Below are positions 43,883-57,049 of a stretch of 64,000 nucleotides of DNA, piece by piece. The position numbers and the translations under genes are program-made. Numbering within the stretch: position 1 is the first letter of the stretch; every line of letters begins with the position of its first letter. This stretch comes from Urophycis tenuis (lineage: Eukaryota > Chordata > Actinopteri > Gadiformes > Phycidae), in the NCBI GenBank assembly GCA_036785325.1, contig JAXIVH010000129.1:289852-353851 (forward strand). The letters run 5' to 3'. A model generated the notes under the pieces. That model saw only the letters and a program-made list of their open reading frames with translations, was not told the origin of the DNA and did not search any database.

Positions 43883-46800
43883 TGTGGTGTGTTATGGTCC
43901 TCTGGGCGTTCCGTACCAGAGGCTGGTTAGGTGTATGTATGGTTTCCGGTAAAAGGCACTTCAGTAAATACGCCAGACGGCTAAAGACATGCTGTTGTCC
44001 GAGTCATCATTGAGTGGTCTACAAATTACTACATGGTGTCAGAAGTGGTGACTCTTCAACGTTATGCTGCATTCCCAATGTACTCGCAACTAACATCAAG
44101 ATAACTGCGCAGAGGAGATTATCACTTCGTATTTGTATTCGCAATGTCCAATACTGAAGGGGAACGCGCCAACTCCGCTGGAGCAAGCAACCCTGTGGCA
44201 GCGAGCAACGTTGGAGAGGGGTTTCGCTTAAGCCCGCCGGAAAAGTTTGACTGCCGAGATGTCCAAAACTGGCCCAAATGGATCCGACGATTCGAGAGGT
44301 ACAGGGTCGTATCGGGGTTAGACAAAAGGGAAGAGACTTTTCAAGTGAATACGTTGATTTACTCAATGGGAGATGAATCCGAGGATATCCTAAATGCCTC
44401 AGAGCTAACGTCGGCAGATAAGCTGATCTACAAAAAAGTGAAAGAGTGCTTTGATGAACATTTTATTGGAGAACACAATATAATTTTTGAAAGGGCGAAG
44501 TTTAACATGCGCAAACAAGAACAGGGAGAAACGGCCGAGAGCTTTATCACCGCGGTTCACAAGCAGGCGGATTACTGCAATTTCGGGGCTCTCAGAGATG
44601 AACTGATCCGCGATCGCATTGTTGTCGGCATAAGAGATGCCACGCTCTCCGAGAAATTGCAGATGGATGCAAAACTGACCCTGACTACCGCTGTAACCCG
44701 GGTCAGACAGAGTGAAACGGTGAAACAACAACAGGGTTTGCTGCGCGGCGCGAGTGGACCTGTATCCATTAAGGAGCCCAGTGAAGAGATGCATGCGCTT
44801 TCACTTGCACGCAAGACAGAGGGTAGTGCACAACAGAGACAAAAACCAAACAGGTACGCAACGTCATCTGCTTGTCATAAATGTGGGAGGGCTCCGTCAC
44901 ACAATTGGAAAGACTGCCCGGCCAAAGAGGCTGAATGCAGAAAATGTCACAAACGAGGACACTTTGCTGTTGTCTGCAAGTCTAAGCAGCCTGTACACGA
45001 GATGGCAGAGGAGGAGGGACTCTACCAGGACAGTCTGTACTTAGGGGAGGTGAAGTCAGACAGTACTGGCTGGTATTCAGATGTCAAACTAAACGGGGCA
45101 GTAGTTTCCTTTAAACTAGATACAGGGGCAGCAGTGACCGCCATTCCTTCCAGACTGTATAGCTACAGAAGAGACGGCCCTCTACTGCACACCCCTAAAA
45201 AGCTGTATGGCCCAAATAATACCAGACTATCTGTGGTAGGTCAGATTCAAGGCAGCCTTGAAAGCAAGGACAAAAAGTCCTCTCAGCCAGTGTTTGTCAT
45301 TGATAACTTGGCTAGGCCACTGCTGGGCTTACCGGCACTTACAGCACTACGCCTTGTGGAGCGAATGGAGAAAATTGACACACTGGAGGAGAGTGGGGAC
45401 CCAGAGAGAAAATTCAAAAATAAATTCCCAAAGGTGTTTACAGGATTAGGGAGACTGGAAGGTGACTATCGTATCCGGCTGAGAGAAGATGCTGTCCCCT
45501 ATGCCCTTACAACCCCTCGCCGGGTGCCAATACCCTTAACTGAAAAAGTCAAGGAGGAACTAAAAAGAATGGAGGAAATGGGGGTCATCTCCAGGATAGA
45601 GAAGCCGACTGAGTGGTGTGCGGGGATAGTGGTAGTCCCAAAACCCAATGGAAAAATTAGACTTTGTGTCGACCTCACCAAGCTCAATGAAAGTGTGTGC
45701 AGAGAAAGACATATCTTGCCCTCTGTGGACCATTCATTAGCACAGCTGAATGGTGCAACATTTTTCACAAAATTGGATGCACGGAGTGGCTTTTGGCAGA
45801 TACCATTGGCACAAGAAAGTAGGGAACTAACAACATTCATTACTCCCTTTGGCCGTTTCTGTTTCAATGTGCTACCCTTTGGGATAAATTCGGGCCCAGA
45901 ACATTTTCAAAGACGTATGTCCCAGCTCTTAGCCGGCCTTGAAGGTGTTATATGCCATGCAGATGATGTCCTCGTATCCGGAAATAATGAAGCAGAGCAT
46001 GATGAGCGGCTCACAGCTGTCCTGGCGCGACTCCAAGAGGCAGGACTAACACTCAATGAGAAATGCACCTTTGCACAGTCGGAAACTCTGTTTGTAGGAC
46101 ATAAAGTCAGTGCAGCAGGCGTTGAACCAGACCCTGAGAAAATCAGAGCAATTACAGACATGCCTGTCCCAGAGAACGCAGCAGATGTTAGGCGCTTTTT
46201 GGGGATGGTGACATATGTTGCAAAATTCCTCCCTCACTTTGCAGATTCTACCAAACCACTCAGAGATCTGCTGGGAAAAGGCAATGAGTGGACCTGGAGT
46301 CATATGCAGCAGACAGCCTTTGACAAGCTCAAGTATGAGCTAGCATCACCAACAGTCTTGGCTCAATACAGACCACAGGCCAAGACAAAGGTGTCGGCGG
46401 ATGCCTCGTCTTTTGGCCTTGGGGCAGTCTTAATGCAAAGAGAGGAAAATATGCAGTGGCGTCCAGTTGCCTACATTTCCCGAAGCCTCTCTGAAACAGA
46501 GCAACGGTATGCCCAGGTTGAAAAAGAGGCACTGGCCGTCACCTGGGCTTGTGAGAGGCTGAGTTCATACCTCATCGGATTACAGTTCACAATAGAAACA
46601 GACCATAAACCCCTCCTTGCACTCTTAGGCACAAAAGCACTGGATGACTTACCTCCCAGGATCCAGCGATTCCGGCTGCGATTGCTTAGGTTTATATATA
46701 ACATCATACATGTACCTGGAAAGGCCCTCATCACAGCAGATACACTGTCCAGGGCCCCGATAAGACGCCCACTGACAGCAGAAGAAACACAGATGGAAGG

Positions 46801-48383
46801 GGAAGTACAGATTTTCATCAACACAGTACGTGATAACTTACCTGCATCTCAGTCCAAACTTCAGCAGATAGCTGAACATCAGCGGCAGGACGCCATCTGC
46901 AGTCAGCTGATCCGCCAGTGCCAAAGAGGCTGGCCACGACAAGAGGAGCTGTCCCAGCAACTGAAGCCTTATTGGGAGCACCAAGGTGAGCTACACATGA
47001 ATAGTGATCTTTTGATGAAAGGGCGACGTATTGTCATTCCAGAGACATTGCAAAATGAAATGCTTGCCCGACTGCACGAAGGACACATGGGGGTATCCAA
47101 ATGCAAGCTGAGGGCTCAGCAATCTGTTTGGTGGTTAGGCCTAAGTGCCCAAATCACAAAACTTGTGTCCAATTGCGAGACATGTTTAAAGTACCAACAG
47201 CTACACCCAGAGCCGATGATACCCTCAGAGCTGCCTAAGCGGCCTTGGCAGAAAATTGGGGCAGATATGTTTTACTGGGAAAATGACTCTTACTTACTGG
47301 TAGTAGACTACTATTCAAGATACATTGAAATAATGAAGACATCTATAACTACATCAGTAGGGATTATTAATGGCCTGAAATCTATTTTTGCTAGACATGG
47401 AGTGCCTGAATTCCTGATAACAGATAATGGGCCCCAGTTTTCCTCTGGCTCTTTCTCCTCTTTTGCCACAGACTATGACTTCAGACATGTCACCAGCAGC
47501 CCATACTTCGCCCAGAGTAACGGGGAGGCAGAGAGGGCTGTAAAAACGATGAAAAGCCTCTTGAAGAAGAACACCGACCCATACAAGGCCCTGTTGGCAT
47601 ACCGGGTCACGCCGCTGAATCAAGGCCCTTCACCGGCGGAGCTCCTGATGGGCAGAAGGCTGCGCTCACCCTTGCCACTCTCACCCAGTCAACTCAAACC
47701 ACAGTGGCCAAACCAAAAGAAATTTGCAGACAAGGACAAAGAGTTAAAACAGGCACAGGCACTGGCCTACAACAAAAGGCATAGAGCGGGGGTCAGGCCA
47801 GAGCTACAAGCAGGTCAGCGCGTCTGGATTACAAACACCCAGGAGCCGGCTACGGTGCTGAGAGAAGCAGACACTCCTCGTTCCTATGTCGTGGAGACAG
47901 ATTCAGAAGAGGTGAGGAGAAACAAGGCACACCTCAGACCCTTACCAGACATTCAAAGCCCTACACAGAATGTGGGGGACACAGAACAGACAGCAGCGCC
48001 AGAATTGAGGGTGGGGGAGAATGTGGAAAGGGTTCATCCAAGGAGGGAGGTGAAGGCACCCGCATGGCTCAAAGATTATGTCCAGTAATGCAGAACAATT
48101 TAAACAGGTTTAAGTGTTGTTTTCGTATTCAGTATTTTCAGTGATCTTAAAGTGTCAGACAGACTAAATGCTTTTTAGTTAGGTAGTCCATGTTTTGTTT
48201 AAGATTTTATCACTACTTTGGGGAAGGGGAGATGTGGTGTGTTATGGTCCTCTGGGCGTTCCGTACCAGAGGCTGGTTAGGTGTATGTATGGTTTCCGGT
48301 AAAAGGCACTTCAGTAAATACGCCAGACGGCTAAAGACATGCTGTTGTCCGAGTCATCATTGAGTGGTCTACAAATTACTACA
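43883..48383 (+). mobile_element. Intact Ty3/gypsy LTR retrotransposon, copy 2
   Basis: LTRs at 43883-44033 and 48233-48383, primer site at 44034-44048, flanked by the same GACGC as copy 1 in the same host sequence. It was therefore copied by segmental duplication, not by a second transposition. It is 4501 bp, like copy 1. Confidence 0.95.
44144..48088 (+). CDS. gag-pol: Gag-Pol polyprotein of Ty3/gypsy element, copy 2
   Basis: The 1314-residue translation is identical to that of 24736-28680, with the same two zinc knuckles, protease DTG, HADD reverse transcriptase box, RNase H triad and integrase D-D-35-E. Perfect identity over nearly 4 kb means a very recent duplication or conversion, or one locus assembled twice. 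Confidence 0.96.
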   Translation: MSNTEGERANSAGASNPVAASNVGEGFRLSPPEKFDCRDVQNWPKWIRRFERYRVVSGLDKREETFQVNTLIYSMGDESEDILNASELTSADKLIYKKVKECFDEHFIGEHNIIFERAKFNMRKQEQGETAESFITAVHKQADYCNFGALRDELIRDRIVVGIRDATLSEKLQMDAKLTLTTAVTRVRQSETVKQQQGLLRGASGPVSIKEPSEEMHALSLARKTEGSAQQRQKPNRYATSSACHKCGRAPSHNWKDCPAKEAECRKCHKRGHFAVVCKSKQPVHEMAEEEGLYQDSLYLGEVKSDSTGWYSDVKLNGAVVSFKLDTGAAVTAIPSRLYSYRRDGPLLHTPKKLYGPNNTRLSVVGQIQGSLESKDKKSSQPVFVIDNLARPLLGLPALTALRLVERMEKIDTLEESGDPERKFKNKFPKVFTGLGRLEGDYRIRLREDAVPYALTTPRRVPIPLTEKVKEELKRMEEMGVISRIEKPTEWCAGIVVVPKPNGKIRLCVDLTKLNESVCRERHILPSVDHSLAQLNGATFFTKLDARSGFWQIPLAQESRELTTFITPFGRFCFNVLPFGINSGPEHFQRRMSQLLAGLEGVICHADDVLVSGNNEAEHDERLTAVLARLQEAGLTLNEKCTFAQSETLFVGHKVSAAGVEPDPEKIRAITDMPVPENAADVRRFLGMVTYVAKFLPHFADSTKPLRDLLGKGNEWTWSHMQQTAFDKLKYELASPTVLAQYRPQAKTKVSADASSFGLGAVLMQREENMQWRPVAYISRSLSETEQRYAQVEKEALAVTWACERLSSYLIGLQFTIETDHKPLLALLGTKALDDLPPRIQRFRLRLLRFIYNIIHVPGKALITADTLSRAPIRRPLTAEETQMEGEVQIFINTVRDNLPASQSKLQQIAEHQRQDAICSQLIRQCQRGWPRQEELSQQLKPYWEHQGELHMNSDLLMKGRRIVIPETLQNEMLARLHEGHMGVSKCKLRAQQSVWWLGLSAQITKLVSNCETCLKYQQLHPEPMIPSELPKRPWQKIGADMFYWENDSYLLVVDYYSRYIEIMKTSITTSVGIINGLKSIFARHGVPEFLITDNGPQFSSGSFSSFATDYDFRHVTSSPYFAQSNGEAERAVKTMKSLLKKNTDPYKALLAYRVTPLNQGPSPAELLMGRRLRSPLPLSPSQLKPQWPNQKKFADKDKELKQAQALAYNKRHRAGVRPELQAGQRVWITNTQEPATVLREADTPRSYVVETDSEEVRRNKAHLRPLPDIQSPTQNVGDTEQTAAPELRVGENVERVHPRREVKAPAWLKDYVQ

Positions 48384-48388
48384 GACGC

Positions 48389-50033
48389 CTATACAGACTA
48401 TAAAATAAAAACACGGCGGCTCCGCTGTTGAACGTGCGCTCCCTTATTACTCTTCTTCACTCCTCTTTTTTTCGTCAATTGCAGCACACAAAAACATACA
48501 CTTCCGCTCTACCCCTCCAAAATAAACAGCCCACATATACACTGTAAATGCTAAACCGGAAGAAACATAAATTGACTAAGCTGTCTGCCCAAAAAATAGG
48601 TTACATTATCATGAGCTTTATTGGGTTTAAAGGGCCCGGTCATGGCACCGATTTGTTCCGCTGCTGGGCAGGACATTACAGAATCCGCACTTTTTATTTA
48701 TTTAGTTTGTAACTATAATACCTCATTAATACCTCTTTACATTGTAGCTAAATGTTTGGGTTCAGTTTATGAAGTGTTGCTACAACATGACTAATTGAGC
48801 ATAATACGGTGTGTTTGTTATTCATGGGGCTTGTCCGCCGTACGCTTGTCCTGCATACTCGTTTGGCCATAAACAATAAGAAACAGTCCATTCAATTCAC
48901 GTCCCATCATAAAAGTCCAGTTTGAATGACTGCAGTCCGAATAAAAACACTTTTTGTACTTTTTTGTCGTGCTAACTATAATAGATTACCCCGTAGGCCT
49001 ATAGGCCGCCATTACTGGTGATGGGCGATATGAACTGCAGCCTGTTGGTGTTGAACAAGGCTGTAGTCAAGGCTTGTTTATAAATCATCAAAAACCCGTC
49101 ACGATCAACGTTTTTAGCCACGACATGTGATGAAATGTTCTGTTTCTGGGGGGGGGGGGGGGGGGTCCATTCGGAGGGTCGCTTACCTGGGAGGAAGACA
49201 AACGGAACCGTGCTCGTTGAAGAATAAAAAGAAGAAGAAAAGTGAAGTTGGTGTCAGGAAAAAGGTCGCACGGTGTGAAGTTTCTCTTGTACAACGATCG
49301 GCATCACAATCAGCGGTAAACGACGGTAAAGAATGAGCATTCGATTCATAAACCAAAACTCGCGTTCAAGTTCTTCCCATGTTTTCGAGAGGCACCTGGC
49401 TGGCTGCAGACTGAGAACCTCTCCTGTGCAAACTTGCAAACTCCACCTCCACTGTCAGGACGGGAAGTGACGACATTTTTTAGTAGGGGGGGGGGGGGGG
49501 GGGAGAGTAGCGGTGAGTTGCTGATTTGTATTATCCACAGAAGGTGGATAAGTCCGTAAAGATAGTAACATAAAGTCATTAATGATGCAAATAGCCTAAT
49601 GTTACATGTCGGTTTGGGTTGTCGTTTTGAAGCTAAGTTGGATAACGTCAAATTTGACTTTCCCCAATGGCGGTCAGCATCAACACCTTAAATTCTCAGG
49701 GATAATTAACTTTTCAGTGCATAACGTAAAGTGACTGTGCGCATTTGTTTGTATGTAACGTTAACGGTATAAAACATTTTGGTAAACTCTCCTTGCGTTA
49801 GCTGGGCATCGTCACAAAGTTGAAAATGTGTCTTTCTGAACTCGCAAACTACCAACAGATGCAACACACCCTGATGTTTTGCCAGAGGTCGACTATCTAA
49901 TTAGTGATATCACCTGTTTAAGACAATCGCTGCTGTCTGTCCCATAGAAGAACATGACAGCCAGCGTATGTTTGGAACTATTGGGGCTTACATGAACCAC
50001 GTGACTGCCCTGGCGGCGACATCATAGAGTGTC
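48389..50033. other. End of block C, no recognised gene (copy 2)
   Basis: Nearly identical to 28981-30614, with an added GGCCTATA near 48998 and longer G runs (49147-49165 and 49486-49501). Confidence 0.55.
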
Positions 50034-50554
50034 GCAACTCTTTCTCTCTATGGCACTGCGTTCAATGTACGTGACGCGCGGATGCATGGGGTCATTCGCA
50101 TATATATCGGTACATTATATCTATATCTATATCTATATCGGTACATTATTCATGTATGTCCAAGCTTAAGATAAGGTAAGATAAAACTGTATGAATCCCC
50201 CTAAGGGAAATAGCAGCCAGGGTACATATAAATATAAATACAATACCAAAGATATGAATAAAAATAAAATACCCCCCCCCCCAAAAAAAATAAATAAAAA
50301 TAAATAAATAAATAAATAAATACATACAAAAAATAAATAAATAAATACATACAAAAAAACATATATCCCAATCTTTGAAATTGTTGGAGTGGAATCATAC
50401 ATACTGGGAACACCATGTAAAGCATGTGCATGTACTTTATTGGGGTACGTATTGTCACCTGTCTGTTTCAATGTACCAAAGCGGTGTACAATGTTGGTAC
50501 ACATACAAACCGCACCCAAGAATGCAATTTCCCCTCAGGAATCATTAACCTCTT

Positions 50555-50590
<36 letters not shown>

Positions 50591-50593
50591 AGG

Positions 50594-51833
50594 TCTTTCA
50601 ACACCTCACTGGAGACATGTCACGTGCCAGCCTGCTTCAAGACCTCTACCATCATTCCTGTCCCCAAGAAGCCAAGGACCACATGACTTAACGACTTCAG
50701 ACCCGTCGCCCTGACCTCTGTGGTTATGAAGTCCTTTGAGCGCCTTGTGCTCTCACACCTGAAAGGCATCACCGAGACCCCCTCCTGGACCCCCTGCAGT
50801 TTGCCTACAGAGCCAACAGGTCTGTAGACGATGCAGTCAACTTGGCCTTCCACTTCATCCTCCAGCACCTGGACTCCGCAGGAACCTACGCCAGGATCCT
50901 GTTTGTGGATTTCAGCTCTGCTTTCAACACCATCATCCCGGCTCTGCTTCAGAAGAAACTCTCCCAGCTTAGTGTGCCTGACTCCACCTGCAGGTGGATT
51001 ACAGACTTCCTGTCTGACAGGAAGCAGCATGTGAAGCTGGGAAAACGCATCTCCGACTCACAGACCATCAGCACCGGTTCCCCCCCCAGGGCTGTGTTCT
51101 TTCTCCTCTGCTCTTCTCCCTGTACACAAACAGCTGCACCTCCAGTCACCAGTCCGTCAAGCTTCTGAAGTTTGCGGATGACACCACCCTCATCGGACTC
51201 ATTTCTGATGGTGATGAGTCTGACTACAGGTGGGAGGTAGACCATCTGGTGACATGGTGCAGCCGTAACAACCTAGAGCTCAACGCTCTAAAGACAGTGG
51301 AGATGGTTGTGGACTTCAGGAAGTACTCAGCCTCACCTGCCCCCATCACCCTCTGCGACTACACAATTGACACTGTGGAGTCTTTCCGCTTCCTGGGAAC
51401 TGTCATCTCCCAGGATCTCAAGTGGGAGCTGAACATCAGCTCCCTCATCAAGAAAGCCCAGCAGAGGATGTACTTCCTTAGGCAGCTGAAGAAATTCAAC
51501 CTGCCCAGGACAATGATGGTGCGCTTCTACTCCTCCATCATTGAGTCCATCCTCACCACCTCCATCACCATCTGGTTCGCTGCTGCCACCGCCAAGGACA
51601 AGGGCAGACTGCAGCGCGTCATTCGGTCTGCAGAGAAGGTGATTGGCTGCAGTCTGCCGTCGCTCCAGGACCTGTACACCTCCAGGACCCTGAGGCGTGC
51701 AGGTAAGATTATGGCCGACCCCTCCCACCCCGGTCACACACTCTTTGCGTCACTCCCCTCTGGCTGGAGGCTGCGGTCCATCAGGACCAAAACCTCACGG
51801 CACAAGAACAGTTTTTTCCCCGTCTGCCACTAG
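50594..51833 (+). pseudogene. LINE reverse transcriptase fragment, copy 3 (broken)
   Basis: Same fragment as 608-1863. It shares the two-base insertion near 50773 with copy 1 and a lengthened C tract (eight C in the GSPQG block near 51080) with copy 2, a mosaic pattern. An expanded (CTGT)n of about 28 bp sits just upstream at 50556-50586. The catalytic ADD is at 51171-51182. Confidence 0.87.
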
Positions 51834-52462
51834 CCTTGTCAACAAGGCCCGGAGCCCCCCCTGACACTGACTCTCTCCCTCCCCCCACACAGTCTTACAT
51901 GCTACATTAACGTGGCATCTTCAGATCACCTGCGTTACATTAACGCACAGTACAGTGTGCACTCATTCGGGACCACCATTTTTTCTATGCATGCACTACT
52001 GCTCCGTATTCCGTATTCCATATTCATTGTACATATATATATTTATAGTTATTTTATTTTACTTACTTACTTATACTTATATATTTTTTTAATACTGCTT
52101 TTCTCTTGCACCAATTGAACCAAGACAAATTCCTTGTAGGTGCAAACCTACTTGGCAATAAATCTGGTTCAGAAAAGTGCTGAATGCGTTCGGATGGGAG
52201 CTTCTGAACGTCCCCCAGCCAGTGTGTGCATTTAATGACCGCTAGGTGGCAGCACAGGATCACTTTAACACACAATGCAGGTTACCTCAGTCACAGCCTC
52301 CACCTTCACAGACAGACAGACAGACAGACAGACAGAAATAGTTTACTGGTCCCTGAGGGAAATTGCATTCGTTATACAAATACTCCAGGGAAAATAAAAT
52401 AAAAGACAGTGTAGAAGTGAAGAACATTATAGGCTATAGTACAGTGTAGGAATACATTTATG

Positions 52463-52465
<3 letters not shown>

Positions 52466-52502
<37 letters not shown>
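52466..52502 (+). repeat. TA microsatellite
   Basis: (TA)n in the tail debris of A, with a counterpart at 33688-33730. Confidence 0.88.
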
Positions 52503-52506
<4 letters not shown>

Positions 52507-52969
52507 AATATAGAACGACATCCTGTAGAGAGCTGCTGTTGGAAGTGCCAGCATTAACTTGTGCAATTTCCCTCAGGGATCGTGAAATTATTTCTGTCTG
52601 TCTGTCTGTCTGTGCCCACCCAATTTGAACATTTCGGGCTGCGACACAACACAGCGGTCTACTTGCCCTGACTGAATGTGTGTGATATCGAAACAATGAG
52701 CCCACGTTCACTCAAACACAAATGTTGCGTCCAGAAAGCTTTTCATTGTTATAACCGTTTTTCAAGTCATGCTAACAAGTGGCTCGGCCGTCTTTGTCAG
52801 ACTTTTCCTCTGGTCTTAATATTCTCCTCCTCATCTCCTGCCCTCCTCTCTGGTCTTTATGTTCTCCTCCTCATCTCTTGTCCTCCTCTCTTCTGGTCTT
52901 CATGTTCTCCTCCTCATCTCTTCTGCTCACCACTTGTCTCTGTTGCATTATGGGAAATGGGGAGGCACA

Positions 52970-53640
52970 TGATGGGTCTAAAGTCGGGAGAGCGGTTTAC
53001 GTTTGATTCCAAAACTGTTAGTCCCAATGCTTGATTCTGATTGGCTGATAGGTGTGCCTTATGAGACGATAAAGTACACCTGTCCCCATCCAACGCTGCT
53101 GCTGACCGCTTCACCGCATCACTCCGCGCATAGCAACGACGACGACAATAAAGAAACTCGGAACCGGCTTTTTTTCTGCTTCGTTATGGAATGGAAAGTT
53201 AACTTCGATTTGTTGGGTGGACTAACTATGGTCGATAAACTGCTTGTGGAAAGGGGCTGTTAAAAATAAAGTGATTGCTTGCAAGCGACGTGTTGTTTCT
53301 GCAACCTGGCCGGGAACTACTTCCTCGTATCTGGGAACTACTTTGAAAACGGCTACTTTGAAAACGGCTGAGAGGCGTGATAAGTCCCTCGGCTAGCGCC
53401 TCGGGACTTATCACGCCTCTCAGCCGTTCCTTATTTTTCCATAATCCACACCCTCTCGTGACTAATTGCTAAATTAAAAGTTGGCTCACTACCCCGCTGA
53501 CATGAAGGCCGCGTTTTATCATTTGTACTGTTACAGCGGTGGATACATCCTTCTCTCATGGTGGGCTGGAATCCAAGAGAGCAGGATGTATCCACCTTTC
53601 CACAAACTCGACTTGACAGTTTTATTACCCCCCCCCATCC
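52970..53640. mobile_element. Copy-3-specific segment with two hairpins
   Basis: It replaces the 3036-3710 equivalent. Inverted repeats of 26 bp (53363-53388 and 53403-53428, 14-nt loop) and 14 bp (53538-53551 and 53583-53596) are present. A polyadenylation-like AATAAA lies in GTTAAAAATAAAGTG near 53262. No transposase or terminal repeats were recognised, so the element class is open. Confidence 0.5.
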
Positions 53641-53989
53641 AGTAATAATTGTAATTGTTGTTAGCCACCTGTAATTGTTGTTAGGCATTATGAATCGACT
53701 GAGTCATATTAGATAATGATTAAGTAACTATGACCTATTCAGGGAAAGTTAGATTTACTTGAAATTATTTTCAGACACGACAGTATTGATGAAGTCAACT
53801 TCTTTAATCAATCCAAATGAACAAACCCATCAAATGGATACAAGGAGAAATTAGGACAAATTCACACTGACATATGAATTAATATATAAAATATATAAAA
53901 GAATGAATATATAAAATCTATTTATTTCTTTATATATATATTTTATATATTCATTTTGTTCCTCTGTAGTTGACACATCAGTGCTTTTT

Positions 53990-55180
53990 AAAGCCTGTAG
54001 GGGGCGCTACTACCACGACAAGCACGATTTTTGGTATGTGAGCTTTGGGCAGCACTATACATGTGTCCAGTGAATTTCATATTCATAACTATTACGGTGT
54101 TTGCACAGTGATTTACGCTGCTTTTAGAGCGCCATCCACTGGCAGATTTTTTTTGTCCTTTTAACCCCTGCCTCAGGGAGCCCTGAGGTATGTGACTACC
54201 AAGTTTTGTGTTAATGGCACTTGCCAATATGGAGGAATAAACTTCTTGATTTTAAAAAGCGCCATCTAGTGGCAATGACCAGAAATTTTGTAGCTTGCAT
54301 GGAGGACATATTCCGAGGTAGGGACCAAAAGTTGGTGTCGAAAGAATATAGCATTGTGGAGATATGGTCCACTTCCTGTTTTTACATAAAATTGACAAAT
54401 CTAAAAAAAATTATAACGCGCTGACTATAGAGAATTTCAACATACTTTATATGGTGTTTTTCCATATTTCAGTCGGGACATGCTACATCTCAAGTTTCGT
54501 GCATATCGGAGAAAGCCTCATGGATTGAGGCTGTAAACGCTTTTTATTTTGTAGGATGCATGGCGGACATATACCGAAGAAGGGACTAAAGTTTGGTATG
54601 GAAACGACAAAGCAATGTGTAGAAATCGTCCACTTACTTTTTTTATGTAAAATTTACACGTATAAAAAAAATTATAACATGCTTATTATAGAGTTTTTCA
54701 CCGTACTTCATATGAAGTTTTTTGATGACGCAGTCTGTTAAAGCTAAATGTCGAGTTTCGTGAATATCGGAGAAAGCCTCATCGATGGAGGCTGTAAATG
54801 CTGTTTTTTAGCTTTTGCGATTTTGCGCGAAAAAGAAGGCAGGCGGAAATACAAGTCGTTGACACAGCGAGGTGCAGCATGATTGCCCGCATCCGGACAT
54901 ATAACGTTTTTCAATGTGCGCCAACTTTTGCGGAAGTTATAGGCGTTACAGAGGTTGCGCATAAACAGCGACACCTACAGGCCTTCCTATTGGCGACATA
55001 TACGTGACACATATCATATATCTATTTTCACCAGGCCTGAGAGATCTGCCAAAAAAAATTGAGTTTTCGTATATGTTCAGATAGTGCAAATCAACCTCAA
55101 AGTTCCTAGAAATAATAATAAGAAAAAACGGAACAAAAACAAAAGGGACCTTCGTCCTGTTTCACAGGCTCGGTCCCTAA
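53990..55180 (-). repeat. Hairpin-ended dispersed repeat, longest copy (1.2 kb)
   Basis: Reversed copy ending at 55180 with the inverse of AGGGACCGAGCC. It contains two related body segments (54250-54520 and 54550-54810) with GGAGGACATATTCCG and a relative of it, and GAGAAAGCCTCATGGAT twice, so the body is internally duplicated. No credible ORF. Confidence 0.68.
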
Positions 55181-55845
55181 ATAATATCATATGTGTCAGG
55201 TCATGGAAACTAAGGACACAAGTCGTCCCTGGGGTACTTTGAGTTATTCAGAGATTCTGCATAGTTTCTAAGCTTTCCAATGATGAATGAATGACACATT
55301 GAAATCTGATATGTGTAGAAGTTGTGGCCATTTGAAAGTAGGCACATCAGAAAAGCTAAAACTGAGAAAAAGCCTCCTAAAGATTTGCAGTTGTCACTTC
55401 TCTCTATGGGCACAGCCGATTTCCGCAAAAAAACGAAAATCTCTCATTTTGGAAAAAAAAAAAATCACTTTTTTGTTAATTTGCGCAAATGTTGTTTTGG
55501 CGACTTGTGTCCTTGACCTGACACATATTATTATTAGTAGTATTATTATTAACGTGGGTCCTTTAACCCGATGTGACCCGGTCCATTTGGCCCCGTTAAA
55601 AGGCGTGTCGTCCACATGGGGTCGTCCCCAAAGCGTTGTCAGTACCGGACATCATGTCTGCCGGTTCTGGTTCCTCACACGGTCGATGTGTCTCCACTGA
55701 AGCGTCTGCCACTGTGGAGGGAAAGGGAAGACGTGACCAGACGTTAACAGTTGCCATTCCTTCAGTTCTCATCTGAACGGTGCTATGCTTTGTATTGATT
55801 TAGTGTATGATTTAGTTTGGACGTGAGACGTTAATTCATGCATTG

Positions 55846-55998
55846 TTAATTGTTGAAGTCCAGATTCCTACAGTTAGGTATGTGTTCCATGCTCCTGATG
55901 CGGTTCCGGAATGGTCCGCCTGTCTGCTTGTCCTCCATCCCATCCAGGGGCTCTGGGTCAGTAGAATGTGGGCGGCAGGTTTCCAACACCTGGTGAAG
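55846..55998 (-). CDS. 153-nt ORF, possible terminal exon, B copy 4
   Basis: Same 50-codon frame as 7384-7536, with intact acceptor-like CTCACAG. It differs from B copy 1 at about ten codons, only one of them silent. Confidence 0.27.
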   Translation of the reverse strand, partial: LHQVLETCRPHSTDPEPLDGMEDKQTGGPFRNRIRSMEHIPNCRNLDFNN

Positions 55999-56174
55999 CT
56001 GTGAGTTGAAACATTGTCAAGAACGTCAGATCATTATTTAGAAGAAGACTCTCAATGTTTTCCCGAAATCTTTGCTGTACAGAAGAATGTCTTCAGGTGG
56101 ACCCTTACTGCTCCAAGAGGAAACATGCTGAGCATTGCAAAATACGCAGATGTGGAACGTAACAAAATCACTTA

Positions 56175-56708
<534 letters not shown>

Positions 56709-57049
56709 TCACCTTTCCATGTGCGAAGAAAATACAATTCAATAAATAAATACATAAATAAATACTTTTTTTTTTTCATGTAAAAGTTTTAAACTAGGAG
56801 TGTGGAGAGAGAAGCCGTGTCCACGCTGTTAGAGCAGGTCAATGCCTGGGAGGCTCTGTAATGACAGGTGACTGGTGGGAATATTATAAAGAGCCCAATG
56901 GATTTGGTTGGAATCTTGACAATTTGGTAAATGAGTGTGGATCCAACTGTCCTGACCTTGTTGACTACAAGCAATAACACCTCACCTAAAATACACAAGG
57001 CAGAGTCAGAATAACCTAGCCTGAATATACGGTTACTTCCAACATTCCT

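Noticed and set aside
43883..48383. Second independent Gypsy transposition
   Set aside because: Target duplication and flanking sequence are the same as in copy 1, so it was copied with the surrounding block.
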